DNA from: Acidobacteriota bacterium
GTDB lineage: Bacteria; Acidobacteriota; UBA6911
DNA length: 8,511 nt
Reading direction: 5' to 3'
NCBI GenBank assembly: GCA_031254095.1
Contig: JAIRVC010000351.1
Span: 1 to 8,511, forward strand
In this document: positions 1-5,889 of the stretch, in pieces
Layout: the number at the start of each line of letters is the position of its first letter
Numbering within the stretch: position 1 is the first letter of the stretch
Position numbers and translations under genes: made by a program
Notes under the pieces: generated by a model
What the model was told of the DNA's origin: nothing
Seen by the model: the letters and a program-made list of their open reading frames with translations, nothing else
Databases searched by the model: none

Positions 1-369
1 GCCGATACGGCGTCCGTTAACGAGCACAAGCACGCGGCTCTGCATCTCCGTATTCATCCCCGACTGTCCCATGCCGCGTATGTACATCGTCTTCTGCGTA
101 CCCTGGCTAACAATATGGAAGCCGTTCTGCTGCATCAACTGATCAAGAGAGACGGCAGTAGAAGACTGTATCTGTTCATTGGAAATTACTGTGACATTGC
201 TGCTGATTTCGCGCCGGTTTTCCTCTGCGCGGCTTGCCGTTATCACGACTTCGTCAAGGGTGGCAACCGTCTGCGCCGTCAGCATTGAGACGCAGGCGCA
301 TAGCAGCAGCGCGGCGGCAACAACTCCATTTAGTAAAATAAATTTAAAACCAAAACACTTGTCTTTCAT
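1..369 (-). CDS. TonB-dependent outer-membrane receptor, N-terminal part (probable cobalamin/corrinoid receptor, BtuB-like)
   Basis: This is the first 123 codons of a gene that continues past the left edge of the window. It encodes an outer-membrane beta-barrel receptor whose plug domain is seen here. Residues 1 to about 32 form a signal peptide: basic start (MKDK), then a long hydrophobic stretch rich in A, L and V, probably cleaved near T31-A32-Q33. Residues 38-47 (LDEVVITASR) are a classic TonB box, the strand that contacts TonB. Plug signatures follow, including a run ending VLVLVNGRRIG at the window edge. The ATG at 367-369 is preceded by GGAGA (374-378) at short spacing. It is the last visible gene of an operon led by a cobalamin riboswitch, 25 nt after tonB, so a B12 or corrinoid substrate is inferred; the barrel that would confirm it is missing. 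The plug is methionine-rich around residues 95-109. The TonB-dependent receptor family is certain; the substrate is inferred from context. Confidence 0.9.
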   Translation of the reverse strand, partial: MKDKCFGFKFILLNGVVAAALLLCACVSMLTAQTVATLDEVVITASRAEENRREISSNVTVISNEQIQSSTAVSLDQLMQQNGFHIVSQGTQKTMYIRGMGQSGMNTEMQSRVLVLVNGRRIG

Positions 370-394
370 TCTTTCTCCATTAATAAGCGTTTTT

Positions 395-1288
395 CTAACG
401 CAATTTAAATTTAACCGGGATATTTACCCAGCAGGCGACATTCTCGCGTCCTTTGCGCGCGGGCCTGAATTGCCAGTTCCTGACGGTCTTCAGCGCCGCT
501 TCGTCCAGCAGCACGAATCCGGATGATTCGGCAATCTCCGTCTGCCCCACGCGCCCGTTTGCCAGTACTTCAACTTTCAGAAGTACGTCTCCTTCTTCGC
601 CCCGCTTTCGCGCGGCCTCCGGATAATTTGGCTGAGGCGTCCTTGCGTATCCGGGAGGGATAATTCCCGGCATTCCCGCGAAATAAACGCCGGTTTCATC
701 TCCGCCCGCTCCCTCGCGTCCGCGGCTGTTTCCTGAACCGCTTCCATAACCACCGCCTGAACCGCCGCCCGCGCCGGGTGATCCGCTTCCGCCGCCCCGG
801 CCTTCGCCGGTTGCCGGGCCACCCCAACCGTTTCCGGTTCCCGACGCAAGTAAAGAGTTTCCGCCGCCGGGATCGTCGTCCTTGCCGGATCCTAATCCGC
901 CGCCCGGCGTAATAATCGCGTTTTCCGCAAGAGGCACAGGTGTTTCCACAGGCATCAAGACATCCGCGTTCTTTAATTTTTCTTCCAGCCGCGCCGCCGT
1001 TTCCAGCGATACCGGCGCGGAGATTGCCGTCAGGTCAACAACCGGCGGTTCATCCGGTTCTTTGCGAATTTCCGCCTGTTCATTTCGCGTAGGCCCATCC
1101 GGCGGCGCGGCCTGCTCCGTTGCGGGCGGCTGTACGCGTCTTACCTCGACGCGATAAATCATTTGTTCATTTGCCGGACTTGTCCCCATGAATAAAACCG
1201 CCGCGATTATCATGTGCAGAAACGCAGATATGCTTCCCATAAATATAAAGCGCCGGATTGCGTTTTTGGTTTCGCCGCCGTTTTTCAT
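395..1288 (-). CDS. tonB: TonB energy transducer with glycine-rich linker
   Basis: TonB spans the periplasm and transmits proton-motive-force energy from ExbB/ExbD to outer-membrane receptors. The 297-residue protein has a short cytoplasmic N-terminus, a membrane segment at about 15-35 and a C-terminal TonB domain at about 208-297. The membrane segment carries the family SxxxH motif (S21, H25). The C-terminal domain includes PNYPEAARKRG at 220-230 and NWQFRPA at 271-277, both typical of TonB/TolA-type domains. Residues 46-125 are moderately rich in P and E. Residues 129-199 are mostly G and S, replacing the usual Pro-Lys/Glu rod. The ATG overlaps the exbD stop (ATGA, 1285-1288), there is no strong ribosome site, and translation is probably coupled to exbD. 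The next gene, 25 nt on, is the receptor it should energise. The family is clear; restriction to that one receptor is inference. Confidence 0.93.
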   Translation of the reverse strand: MKNGGETKNAIRRFIFMGSISAFLHMIIAAVLFMGTSPANEQMIYRVEVRRVQPPATEQAAPPDGPTRNEQAEIRKEPDEPPVVDLTAISAPVSLETAARLEEKLKNADVLMPVETPVPLAENAIITPGGGLGSGKDDDPGGGNSLLASGTGNGWGGPATGEGRGGGSGSPGAGGGSGGGYGSGSGNSRGREGAGGDETGVYFAGMPGIIPPGYARTPQPNYPEAARKRGEEGDVLLKVEVLANGRVGQTEIAESSGFVLLDEAALKTVRNWQFRPARKGRENVACWVNIPVKFKLR

Positions 1289-1686
1289 CGTTTTATTTCT
1301 ATTCCGAGGCCGGGGTTTTTCACGCCGGATTGCGCCAGAACGTCCATTACCGCAATCACGGCGTCGTACTTGACATTTCTGTCGCCGTTGACGATTACCT
1401 GCGGTTCCAGTCCGGACGCGGTCATTTCCATTACGGCTTTCCCAAGATTTTCCAGATCGACGCGCCTGTCATCGAGATAAATACCGCCATCCGCGTCTAT
1501 GGTGACAACCACGTCCTTGCGGGCATCCTCCGCCGTCGTTCCATGTGGAAGCTCCACTTTCAGGCTTGATTCGTAAAGCGCCGGCGTCGCAACCATAAAC
1601 ACGATCAGCAGCACCAGCACAACGTCGGTGAACGGCGTGATGTTGATGTCGGCCATTATCCGGGGTTTTCCGCGGACGATCTTCAC
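1285..1686 (-). CDS. exbD: ExbD/TolR-family biopolymer transport protein
   Basis: ExbD is the small inner-membrane partner of ExbB in the proton-driven TonB motor. The 133-residue length is usual for the family. A short basic cytoplasmic tail (1-12) leads into INITPFTDVVLVLLIVFMV. D21 in this segment is the conserved membrane aspartate thought to carry protons. A single membrane helix spans about 20-38, followed by a periplasmic domain (about 42-133) of alternating strands and helices. The start is a GTG at 1684-1686. The ribosome site GGAGG lies inside the last codons of exbB, and only 1 nt separates the exbB stop from this GTG. The stop overlaps the tonB start, so exbB, exbD and tonB are translated as one coupled unit. 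TolR is a close relative, but the adjacent tonB and TonB-dependent receptor favour ExbD. Confidence 0.93.
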   Translation of the reverse strand: MKIVRGKPRIMADINITPFTDVVLVLLIVFMVATPALYESSLKVELPHGTTAEDARKDVVVTIDADGGIYLDDRRVDLENLGKAVMEMTASGLEPQVIVNGDRNVKYDAVIAVMDVLAQSGVKNPGLGIEIKR

Positions 1687-1687
1687 C

Positions 1688-2311
1688 TTATTTTTCCTCC
1701 AGCAGGCAAAGCAGTTCGGAGGCGCACACCTGCATGTCGTCCGTAAAAAATTCGACTCGCCGGGTGAAATAATTGAAGAAAATCACCGCCGGAATCGCGA
1801 CGAAAAGTCCGGCCGCCGTGCAAACCAGCGCTTCCGCCACACCGTCGATCACCGTGCTGATTCCGCCGGAGCCCGTCGCCGCTATGTCGTGAAACGCGCG
1901 GACGATGCCCAGAACCGTTCCCAGCAATCCGATATATACGCCGATGTTTCCTATCGTGCCGACGATGCCCGTAAAACGCTCAAGATTTCTCGTCTCGTCC
2001 AGCATCTTTCGTTCCATTGCTCCGGACATGATTTTTTCTGAACGCCCGTATTCCTTTAACCCGGCTTCGACCACACGCGCCCAGGGCGTTTGCGTTTCTT
2101 TCGCGAGTTCTTTGGCTTTTTCCGGATTTTTCGCCGCGATCGCTTCGCTCAGCCGGGTTAAAAAATCGCCCCTTTGCGCGCGCGATTGCTTCCGGTAATA
2201 AAACATCCGCTCAAGAAATATCGTGATCGATATGAACGAACAAAGCAGAAGGACATACATTGTCGGGCCGCCGAGCTGCAATATGTCCCAAAAGGTTTTT
2301 CCCTCGAACAT
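1688..2311 (-). CDS. exbB: ExbB/TolQ/MotA-family proton channel protein
   Basis: ExbB forms the inner-membrane oligomeric scaffold that, with ExbD, converts proton flow into TonB movement. The 207 residues show the family layout. TM1 is at about 17-36, followed by a charged cytoplasmic region (38-112) with the usual amphipathic helices. TM2 is at about 115-140 (GIVGTIGNIGVYIGLLGTV) and TM3 at about 155-181, with the conserved motif GVAEALVCTAAGLFVAIPA (E160 in the membrane). The ATG at 2309-2311 has a good ribosome site, GAGGAG at 2319-2324, 7 nt upstream. It is the first gene after a cobalamin riboswitch and a leader of about 240 nt, so its expression should fall when B12 is plentiful. TolQ is the alternative, but the tonB and receptor genes downstream argue for ExbB. 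Confidence 0.93.
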   Translation of the reverse strand: MFEGKTFWDILQLGGPTMYVLLLCSFISITIFLERMFYYRKQSRAQRGDFLTRLSEAIAAKNPEKAKELAKETQTPWARVVEAGLKEYGRSEKIMSGAMERKMLDETRNLERFTGIVGTIGNIGVYIGLLGTVLGIVRAFHDIAATGSGGISTVIDGVAEALVCTAAGLFVAIPAVIFFNYFTRRVEFFTDDMQVCASELLCLLEEK

Positions 2312-2363
2312 TCATTTTCTCCTCTGCGCGAGGCGTTCTTCACGGCAAAATCCCGCGCGTGAA

Positions 2364-2409
2364 ATATCCGGACCCCGCCCGGCGCGGACGAAAAACCCAT
2401 CCCGGATAT
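2364..2409 (-). promoter_or_regulatory. Stem-loop in exbB leader (near the exbB start)
   Basis: Perfect 8-bp arms ATATCCGG (2364-2371) and CCGGATAT (2402-2409) enclose a GC-rich loop that could fold further. A second small inverted repeat, TTCACG (2339-2344) with CGTGAA (2358-2363), lies directly beside it, closer to the exbB ribosome site. They lie between the riboswitch and exbB and may help control access to the start of exbB. The pairing is seen directly; the role is inferred. Confidence 0.35.
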
Positions 2410-2471
2410 CGCTGGATACAAAACCGGCGTAAACGCTTTTTTACTGCACTCAAAAATATGTAATTGAAATA

Positions 2472-2505
2472 CGCGCAATGGATGTTTCACAGCATCCGTT
2501 GCGCG
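2472..2505 (-). promoter_or_regulatory. Stem-loop in riboswitch leader, possible terminator or expression platform
   Basis: Arms of 13 nt (CGCGCAATGGATG at 2472-2484 and CATCCGTTGCGCG at 2493-2505 on the plus strand) pair with one non-Watson-Crick position, around an 8-nt loop. On the minus transcript that position is a C/A mismatch. The transcript continues with a U-rich but interrupted stretch (about 2447-2471), so this could be a weak intrinsic terminator under riboswitch control. The structure is visible; the function is inferred. Confidence 0.4.
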
Positions 2506-2512
2506 GAAAGCA

Positions 2513-2550
2513 TTAATGAAGCGCTTATTAAAATACCCGCGCTTCATTAA
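2513..2550 (-). promoter_or_regulatory. Perfect 12-bp stem-loop immediately after the cobalamin aptamer
   Basis: TTAATGAAGCGC (2513-2524) and GCGCTTCATTAA (2539-2550) are perfect inverted repeats with a 14-nt AT-rich loop. In the minus transcript the stem starts directly after the conserved 3' end of the riboswitch aptamer, so it is well placed as part of the expression platform. No U-run follows it, so it looks more like an antiterminator, spacer or processing element than a terminator. The position and pairing are direct; the role is inferred. Confidence 0.45.
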
Positions 2551-2551
2551 G

Positions 2552-2707
2552 ATCAGGCAGGTCTCCTGGCTTTCCCGATGCTGTCTGCCTTCCCATCCCT
2601 TTTCGGGGACAGTGACTGGATTGACAGATCCCGGCCGCGTGGGCCGATATTGGGATTACAGTGGCGGAACCGCTCCGGAGTTTCACCGGTATTCCCTGGC
2701 GCCTGAA
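2552..2707 (-). ncRNA. Cobalamin (vitamin B12) riboswitch aptamer
   Basis: On the minus strand the conserved pieces of the cobalamin riboswitch occur in the right order. They are GGGAATACCGGTG (2684-2696), CCGCCACTGTAA (2656-2667), CAGTCACTGT (2609-2618), GGGAAGGC (2587-2594), and the 3' signature AGCCAGGAGACCTGCC (2556-2571). TCAGGC at the 5' end (2701-2706) can pair with GCCTGA at the 3' end (2553-2558) to close the domain. The RNA binds cobalamins and normally switches off downstream uptake or synthesis genes when the vitamin is abundant. It faces exbB-exbD-tonB-receptor and ends about 240 nt before exbB. The 5' GGCGCC box abuts the AGGGAA box, so this peripheral part looks compact. The exact cobalamin form bound (adenosyl-, methyl- or hydroxo-) cannot be told here. 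Confidence 0.95.
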
Positions 2708-2721
2708 ATCACAAAAAAGTA

Positions 2722-2750
2722 TTTGTACATGAACCGGAGGAAGAAGGCAA
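2722..2750 (-). promoter_or_regulatory. Candidate sigma70-type promoter for the B12 uptake operon
   Basis: On the minus strand TTGCCT (2745-2750) and TACAAA (2722-2727) are separated by exactly 17 nt. Each matches four of six consensus positions. Transcription would begin near 2715, just before the riboswitch aptamer, which is where a promoter is expected. This is based on sequence match only. Confidence 0.45.
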
Positions 2751-3148
2751 ATTTTTAATTTCTTCCGTAGCGATAAAGCCAATTAACACCTTCACAAATA
2801 TTGCCGGTTGCATTATGCGAGGATACTGCTGTGTGTTTTCACAAACGGCGCGCGGCGGCAACAAGAAGCGCCCGCGCATACAACGCGATTATTCAAAAAG
2901 CCGCTGCCGGAATTATCCGCATTGTATACATGTTTCGGCCTCCTGAAAAATCACCCGCCGCAAATTCCGCTTGTTTTTCTGGCGGCATATGGCATTATAT
3001 TGCCGTTGGGCAACCATGGTCTACCAGTTTTGCAATGTGACCAAACATATTATTTTGCAAGGAAATATGCAGCCTCCCGCAAAATGGATGACAGGGAAGA
3101 GCGCGGACCGGAATCAGCCCGGATCTGTGATAAAGCGAGGTTTAAAAC
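2751..3148. other. Intergenic region between divergent operons, no convincing gene
   Basis: About 400 bases separate the B12 operon promoter from the dehydrogenase operon. Short open frames here have no recognisable protein features or convincing ribosome sites. The region should contain the promoter of the plus-strand operon, but I see no strong -35/-10 pair. Small repeats that could be operators are TTGCC (3000-3004) with GGCAA (3009-3013), and two copies of TTTTGCAA (3028-3035 and 3053-3060) spaced 25 nt apart start to start. AT-rich stretches near 2990-3001 (ATTATATTG) and 3047-3056 (ATATTATTTT) are possible -10 regions. Confidence 0.5.
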
Positions 3149-4630
3149 GTGAATTCAAAATATGAAGTTCTTATCATCGGCGGCGGCGTGGTCGGGTGCG
3201 CGATAGCTCGCGAGCTCTCAAAATACAGCGTCAAGGCCGCGCTGATAGAAAAAGAAGCGGATGTAAGCATGGGCGCGAGTTGCCGCAACAGCGGCGTCTG
3301 TCACGCCGGGTTCAAATACGCGCCGGGTTCAATGCGAGCGTTTGTCGCGGTGAAAGGCAACGCGATGATGGACGATCTTTGCCGCGACCTGAAAGTTAAA
3401 TTGAAGCGCATCGGCAAACTGACGGTGGCGCTTGACAGGGAAGACGAGCCGACGCTCCACAAGATGAAGGAAAACGGCGACGCCAACGGCGTTCCGGGCG
3501 TCAGGGTTATTTATCAGGATGAAATGCGGAAAATCCAACCGGGCGTGGAGGGCGTCGCCGCGCTCCATTCGCCGACGAGCGCCATTGTTTCGCCTTACAA
3601 CCTCACCATCGGCCTCGCTGAAAACGCGCTGGCCAACGGCGTGAATTTTCACCTGGGACAGGAAGTAACCGCCATAGAACATCAGGCGGATGGAGATTGG
3701 CTGGTGCGCGCGGCGTCGGGCGACACATTTTCAGCCAAAGTCATAATTAACGCTGCGGGGCTTTTTGCCGCGGAAGTCTGCAAGATGGCCGGTATCAATG
3801 AATACAGGATTTATCCCTGCCGCGGCGAATACTATATTCTCGACAAGCGCCTTGACGGAACGCTGAAATGCCTCATCTACCCCGCGCCAAAAAAACACGC
3901 GGCGGGTTGGGGAACGCACCTGACTCCGACGGTGGACGGCAATATCCTTATCGGCCCCACAGCCGAATATCTCGACGATCCCGAAGATTTCGCCTGCACG
4001 GCGGAAATCATGGCGCAGCTTCGCCGCGAAGGGCAGATGCTTCTTCCGGCCATGCGCGGAACGGATTTCATACGCAACTTCGCGGGCAGCCGCGCCAAGC
4101 AGACGCCTCCTGAAGTCGGCGGCAACGCGGACTTTGTGATTGAAGACCGGAAAGATCACAAGGGCTTCATCAATCTTGTCGGCATCGAAAGTCCGGGTCT
4201 GACATCGGCGCCCGCCATTGCCGATATGGTGTCGGGTATGGTCAAAAATCACATCACGCTTACGCCCGATCCCGCGTTCAATCCGGTGCGTCCCGGAATG
4301 GTCGATTTCTTCGAGGAGCTTTCACCGGAAGAAAAGGCCGACCTTATCGCGCAGGATCCGAACTACGGCGAAATCATCTGCCGCTGTGAAAAAATCACCA
4401 AGCGCGAAGTCCTCGACGCCATTCAGAATCCGCTGGGAGCGCGCACGCTGGTCAGCATCAAGTATCGCGGCCGCGCGTCGATGGGGCGGTGTCAGGGCGG
4501 CTTTTGCATACCGCGCATTGTCAGACTGATGCGCGATGAATTCGGATGGAAGCCGGAAGACTTCCTGAAACGTGGAAAGACTTCCCCGATGTTTGTGGGA
4601 AATATGCGTCCGAAAGGGGGAGCGGCATAA
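3149..4630 (+). CDS. FAD-dependent dehydrogenase with C-terminal BFD-like [2Fe-2S] domain (GlpA/LhgO type; probable glycerol-3-phosphate dehydrogenase subunit)
   Basis: This predicted dehydrogenase oxidises a small hydroxy substrate using FAD and passes electrons to an iron-sulfur centre. In the 493 residues, the N-terminal DAO-type FAD fold starts with IIGGGVVG (9-16) and an acidic residue after the second strand (E34). NSGVCHAG (47-54) and CRGEYY match the GlpA/L-2-hydroxyglutarate dehydrogenase group (COG0579), as does HLTPTVDGNILIGPTAE, where the FAD fold resumes. The C-terminus (about 405-470) is a BFD-like domain with C411, C413, C448 and C453, spaced CxC...CxxxxC, expected to bind [2Fe-2S]. 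The GTG start has AGCGAGG 8 nt upstream. It overlaps the next gene (TAATG). Similar three-gene sets, for example in Thermotoga, are annotated as glycerol-3-phosphate dehydrogenase. L-2-hydroxyglutarate or another hydroxyacid is an alternative, because no glycerol kinase or facilitator gene is nearby. Confidence 0.88.
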   Translation: MNSKYEVLIIGGGVVGCAIARELSKYSVKAALIEKEADVSMGASCRNSGVCHAGFKYAPGSMRAFVAVKGNAMMDDLCRDLKVKLKRIGKLTVALDREDEPTLHKMKENGDANGVPGVRVIYQDEMRKIQPGVEGVAALHSPTSAIVSPYNLTIGLAENALANGVNFHLGQEVTAIEHQADGDWLVRAASGDTFSAKVIINAAGLFAAEVCKMAGINEYRIYPCRGEYYILDKRLDGTLKCLIYPAPKKHAAGWGTHLTPTVDGNILIGPTAEYLDDPEDFACTAEIMAQLRREGQMLLPAMRGTDFIRNFAGSRAKQTPPEVGGNADFVIEDRKDHKGFINLVGIESPGLTSAPAIADMVSGMVKNHITLTPDPAFNPVRPGMVDFFEELSPEEKADLIAQDPNYGEIICRCEKITKREVLDAIQNPLGARTLVSIKYRGRASMGRCQGGFCIPRIVRLMRDEFGWKPEDFLKRGKTSPMFVGNMRPKGGAA

Positions 4631-5889
4631 TGAGCGATAAAAAAACGATACCGACAATTCAGAGAGACGTGGTCGTAATCGGCGGCGGCCCGGCCGGACT
4701 TGCCGCGGCGATCGCCGTCAAGGAAGCGGGCTGCGATGACGTGCTGCTTGTGGAGCGCGACCGCGTTCTCGGCGGAATTTTAAACCAGTGCATCCATGAC
4801 GGTTTCGGCCTGCATATTTTCAAGGAAGCGCTTTCCGGGCCGGAATACGCCGCGCGCTACATAAAGCAGTTCCGCGAAAAGAACATAGACGTAATGGAAA
4901 ACGCCATTGTGCTGTCGCTGACAAAAGACCGCGTGGTTGAAGTCAGCACGCGCGGCAAACTCCAGTACATTCAGGCAAAGGCCGTTATTCTCGCCATGGG
5001 CTGCCGCGAACGGACGCGGGGTGCGATTTCCATTCCGGGACATCGTCCCTCCGGCGTTTTTACCGCAGGCGCGGCGCAGTGCCTGATGAACCTCGAAAAC
5101 ATCATGGTCGGAAAAAGCGTCTGCGTCCTCGGTTCCGGCGACATCGGGCTTATCATGGCCCGGCGCATGACGCTGGAAGGCGCGAAGGTTCAAGCCGTGT
5201 TTGAATTGCTCCCATATTCAAGCGGCCTGCCGCGCAATATTCAGCAATGTCTTAACGACTACGATATTCCGCTGTTCCTTTCAACGACCGTTACTGACAT
5301 CGCGGGGAGAAGCGGACGGCTGGAAGGCGTGAAAGTCGCGCAGGTTGACGAAAACCGCGCGCCTATTGCCTCGACCGAGCGTTTTGTTCCCTGCGATACG
5401 CTGCTGCTTTCTGTCGGCCTGATTCCGGAAAACGAGCTGACGCGTCAGGCGGGCGCCGACATGGATCCGATTACAGGCGGCGCGATTGTGGACGACACAT
5501 TCATGACGAGCGTTCCGGGGATTTTTTCCTGCGGCAACGTTCTTCATGTGCACGATCTTGTTGACTGGGTTTCCGTGGAATCCGAACAGGCCGGAAAATT
5601 CGCGGCGGCTTACGCCAAAGAAGGATACAAGGCGGCGGCGAACAGGATACAGGTTAAACCGGGCGACGGCATACGTTACACGCTGCCTCAGAGCGTGTCC
5701 GGCGAAGACGACTTTATCCTTTCAATGCGCGTAACGGAGCCGGGGCGAAACCGGAGGGTCGTGGTGAAAAACGGCGATAAAATCATCCGGAAAAAAGAGG
5801 TGCGGCTGCACCCGGCTGAAATGATCCGTATCAAGGTCGGGAAAGATGTCGCCTCTGGCGGCAATGCGATGGAGGTATCGGTAGAATGA
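4630..5889 (+). CDS. FAD/NAD(P)-binding oxidoreductase (pyridine nucleotide-disulfide type), partner of the upstream dehydrogenase
   Basis: This 419-residue flavoprotein probably moves electrons between the upstream FAD/Fe-S dehydrogenase and NAD(P) or another carrier. It shows the two-dinucleotide-fold layout. The FAD motif GGGPAG is at 18-23. A short cysteine-containing segment, GGILNQCIHDGFG, follows it. The second Rossmann motif, VLGSGDIG, is at about 166-173. A returning FAD segment, GIFSCGNVLHVHDLVD, lies around C301, and an extra beta-rich tail covers about 340-419. No CxxxxC redox-disulfide is visible near the first motif, so it is not a classical disulfide reductase. The ATG at 4630-4632 overlaps the upstream stop and has AAGGGGGAG (4614-4622) 7 nt before it. 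An open frame extends further upstream from 4546, but that part lies inside the previous gene and is not needed. The stop overlaps the next start (ATGA). Co-translation of the three genes suggests a complex. Confidence 0.87.
   Translation: MSDKKTIPTIQRDVVVIGGGPAGLAAAIAVKEAGCDDVLLVERDRVLGGILNQCIHDGFGLHIFKEALSGPEYAARYIKQFREKNIDVMENAIVLSLTKDRVVEVSTRGKLQYIQAKAVILAMGCRERTRGAISIPGHRPSGVFTAGAAQCLMNLENIMVGKSVCVLGSGDIGLIMARRMTLEGAKVQAVFELLPYSSGLPRNIQQCLNDYDIPLFLSTTVTDIAGRSGRLEGVKVAQVDENRAPIASTERFVPCDTLLLSVGLIPENELTRQAGADMDPITGGAIVDDTFMTSVPGIFSCGNVLHVHDLVDWVSVESEQAGKFAAAYAKEGYKAAANRIQVKPGDGIRYTLPQSVSGEDDFILSMRVTEPGRNRRVVVKNGDKIIRKKEVRLHPAEMIRIKVGKDVASGGNAMEVSVE

Noticed and set aside
179..526. 115-codon plus-strand frame over the receptor and tonB ends
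   Set aside because: It covers two minus-strand genes with clear signatures and looks compositionally like a shadow.
689..904. Repetitive GC-rich DNA in tonB considered as a tandem repeat or CRISPR-like array
   Set aside because: It is irregular, has no constant repeat and spacer unit, and is explained by a Gly/Ser-rich protein linker.
2158..2547. 129-codon open frame on the minus strand overlapping the exbB start and leader
   Set aside because: It reads through the riboswitch leader and into exbB in another frame, has no family features, and the exbB frame has the good ribosome site and conserved protein.
2801..3152. Overlapping plus-strand frames (79 and 114 codons) before the dehydrogenase operon
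   Set aside because: No ribosome site, no recognisable features, and two frames compete in the same stretch; treated as noncoding.
3731..4252. 173-codon antisense frame within the GlpA-like gene
   Set aside because: Typical GC-rich codon shadow; the sense frame has clear FAD and Fe-S motifs.
4546..4629. N-terminal extension of the second flavoprotein from an upstream ATG
   Set aside because: It lies inside the previous gene, adds a non-conserved stretch before the FAD fold, and the ATG at 4630 has a strong ribosome site and a coupled overlap.
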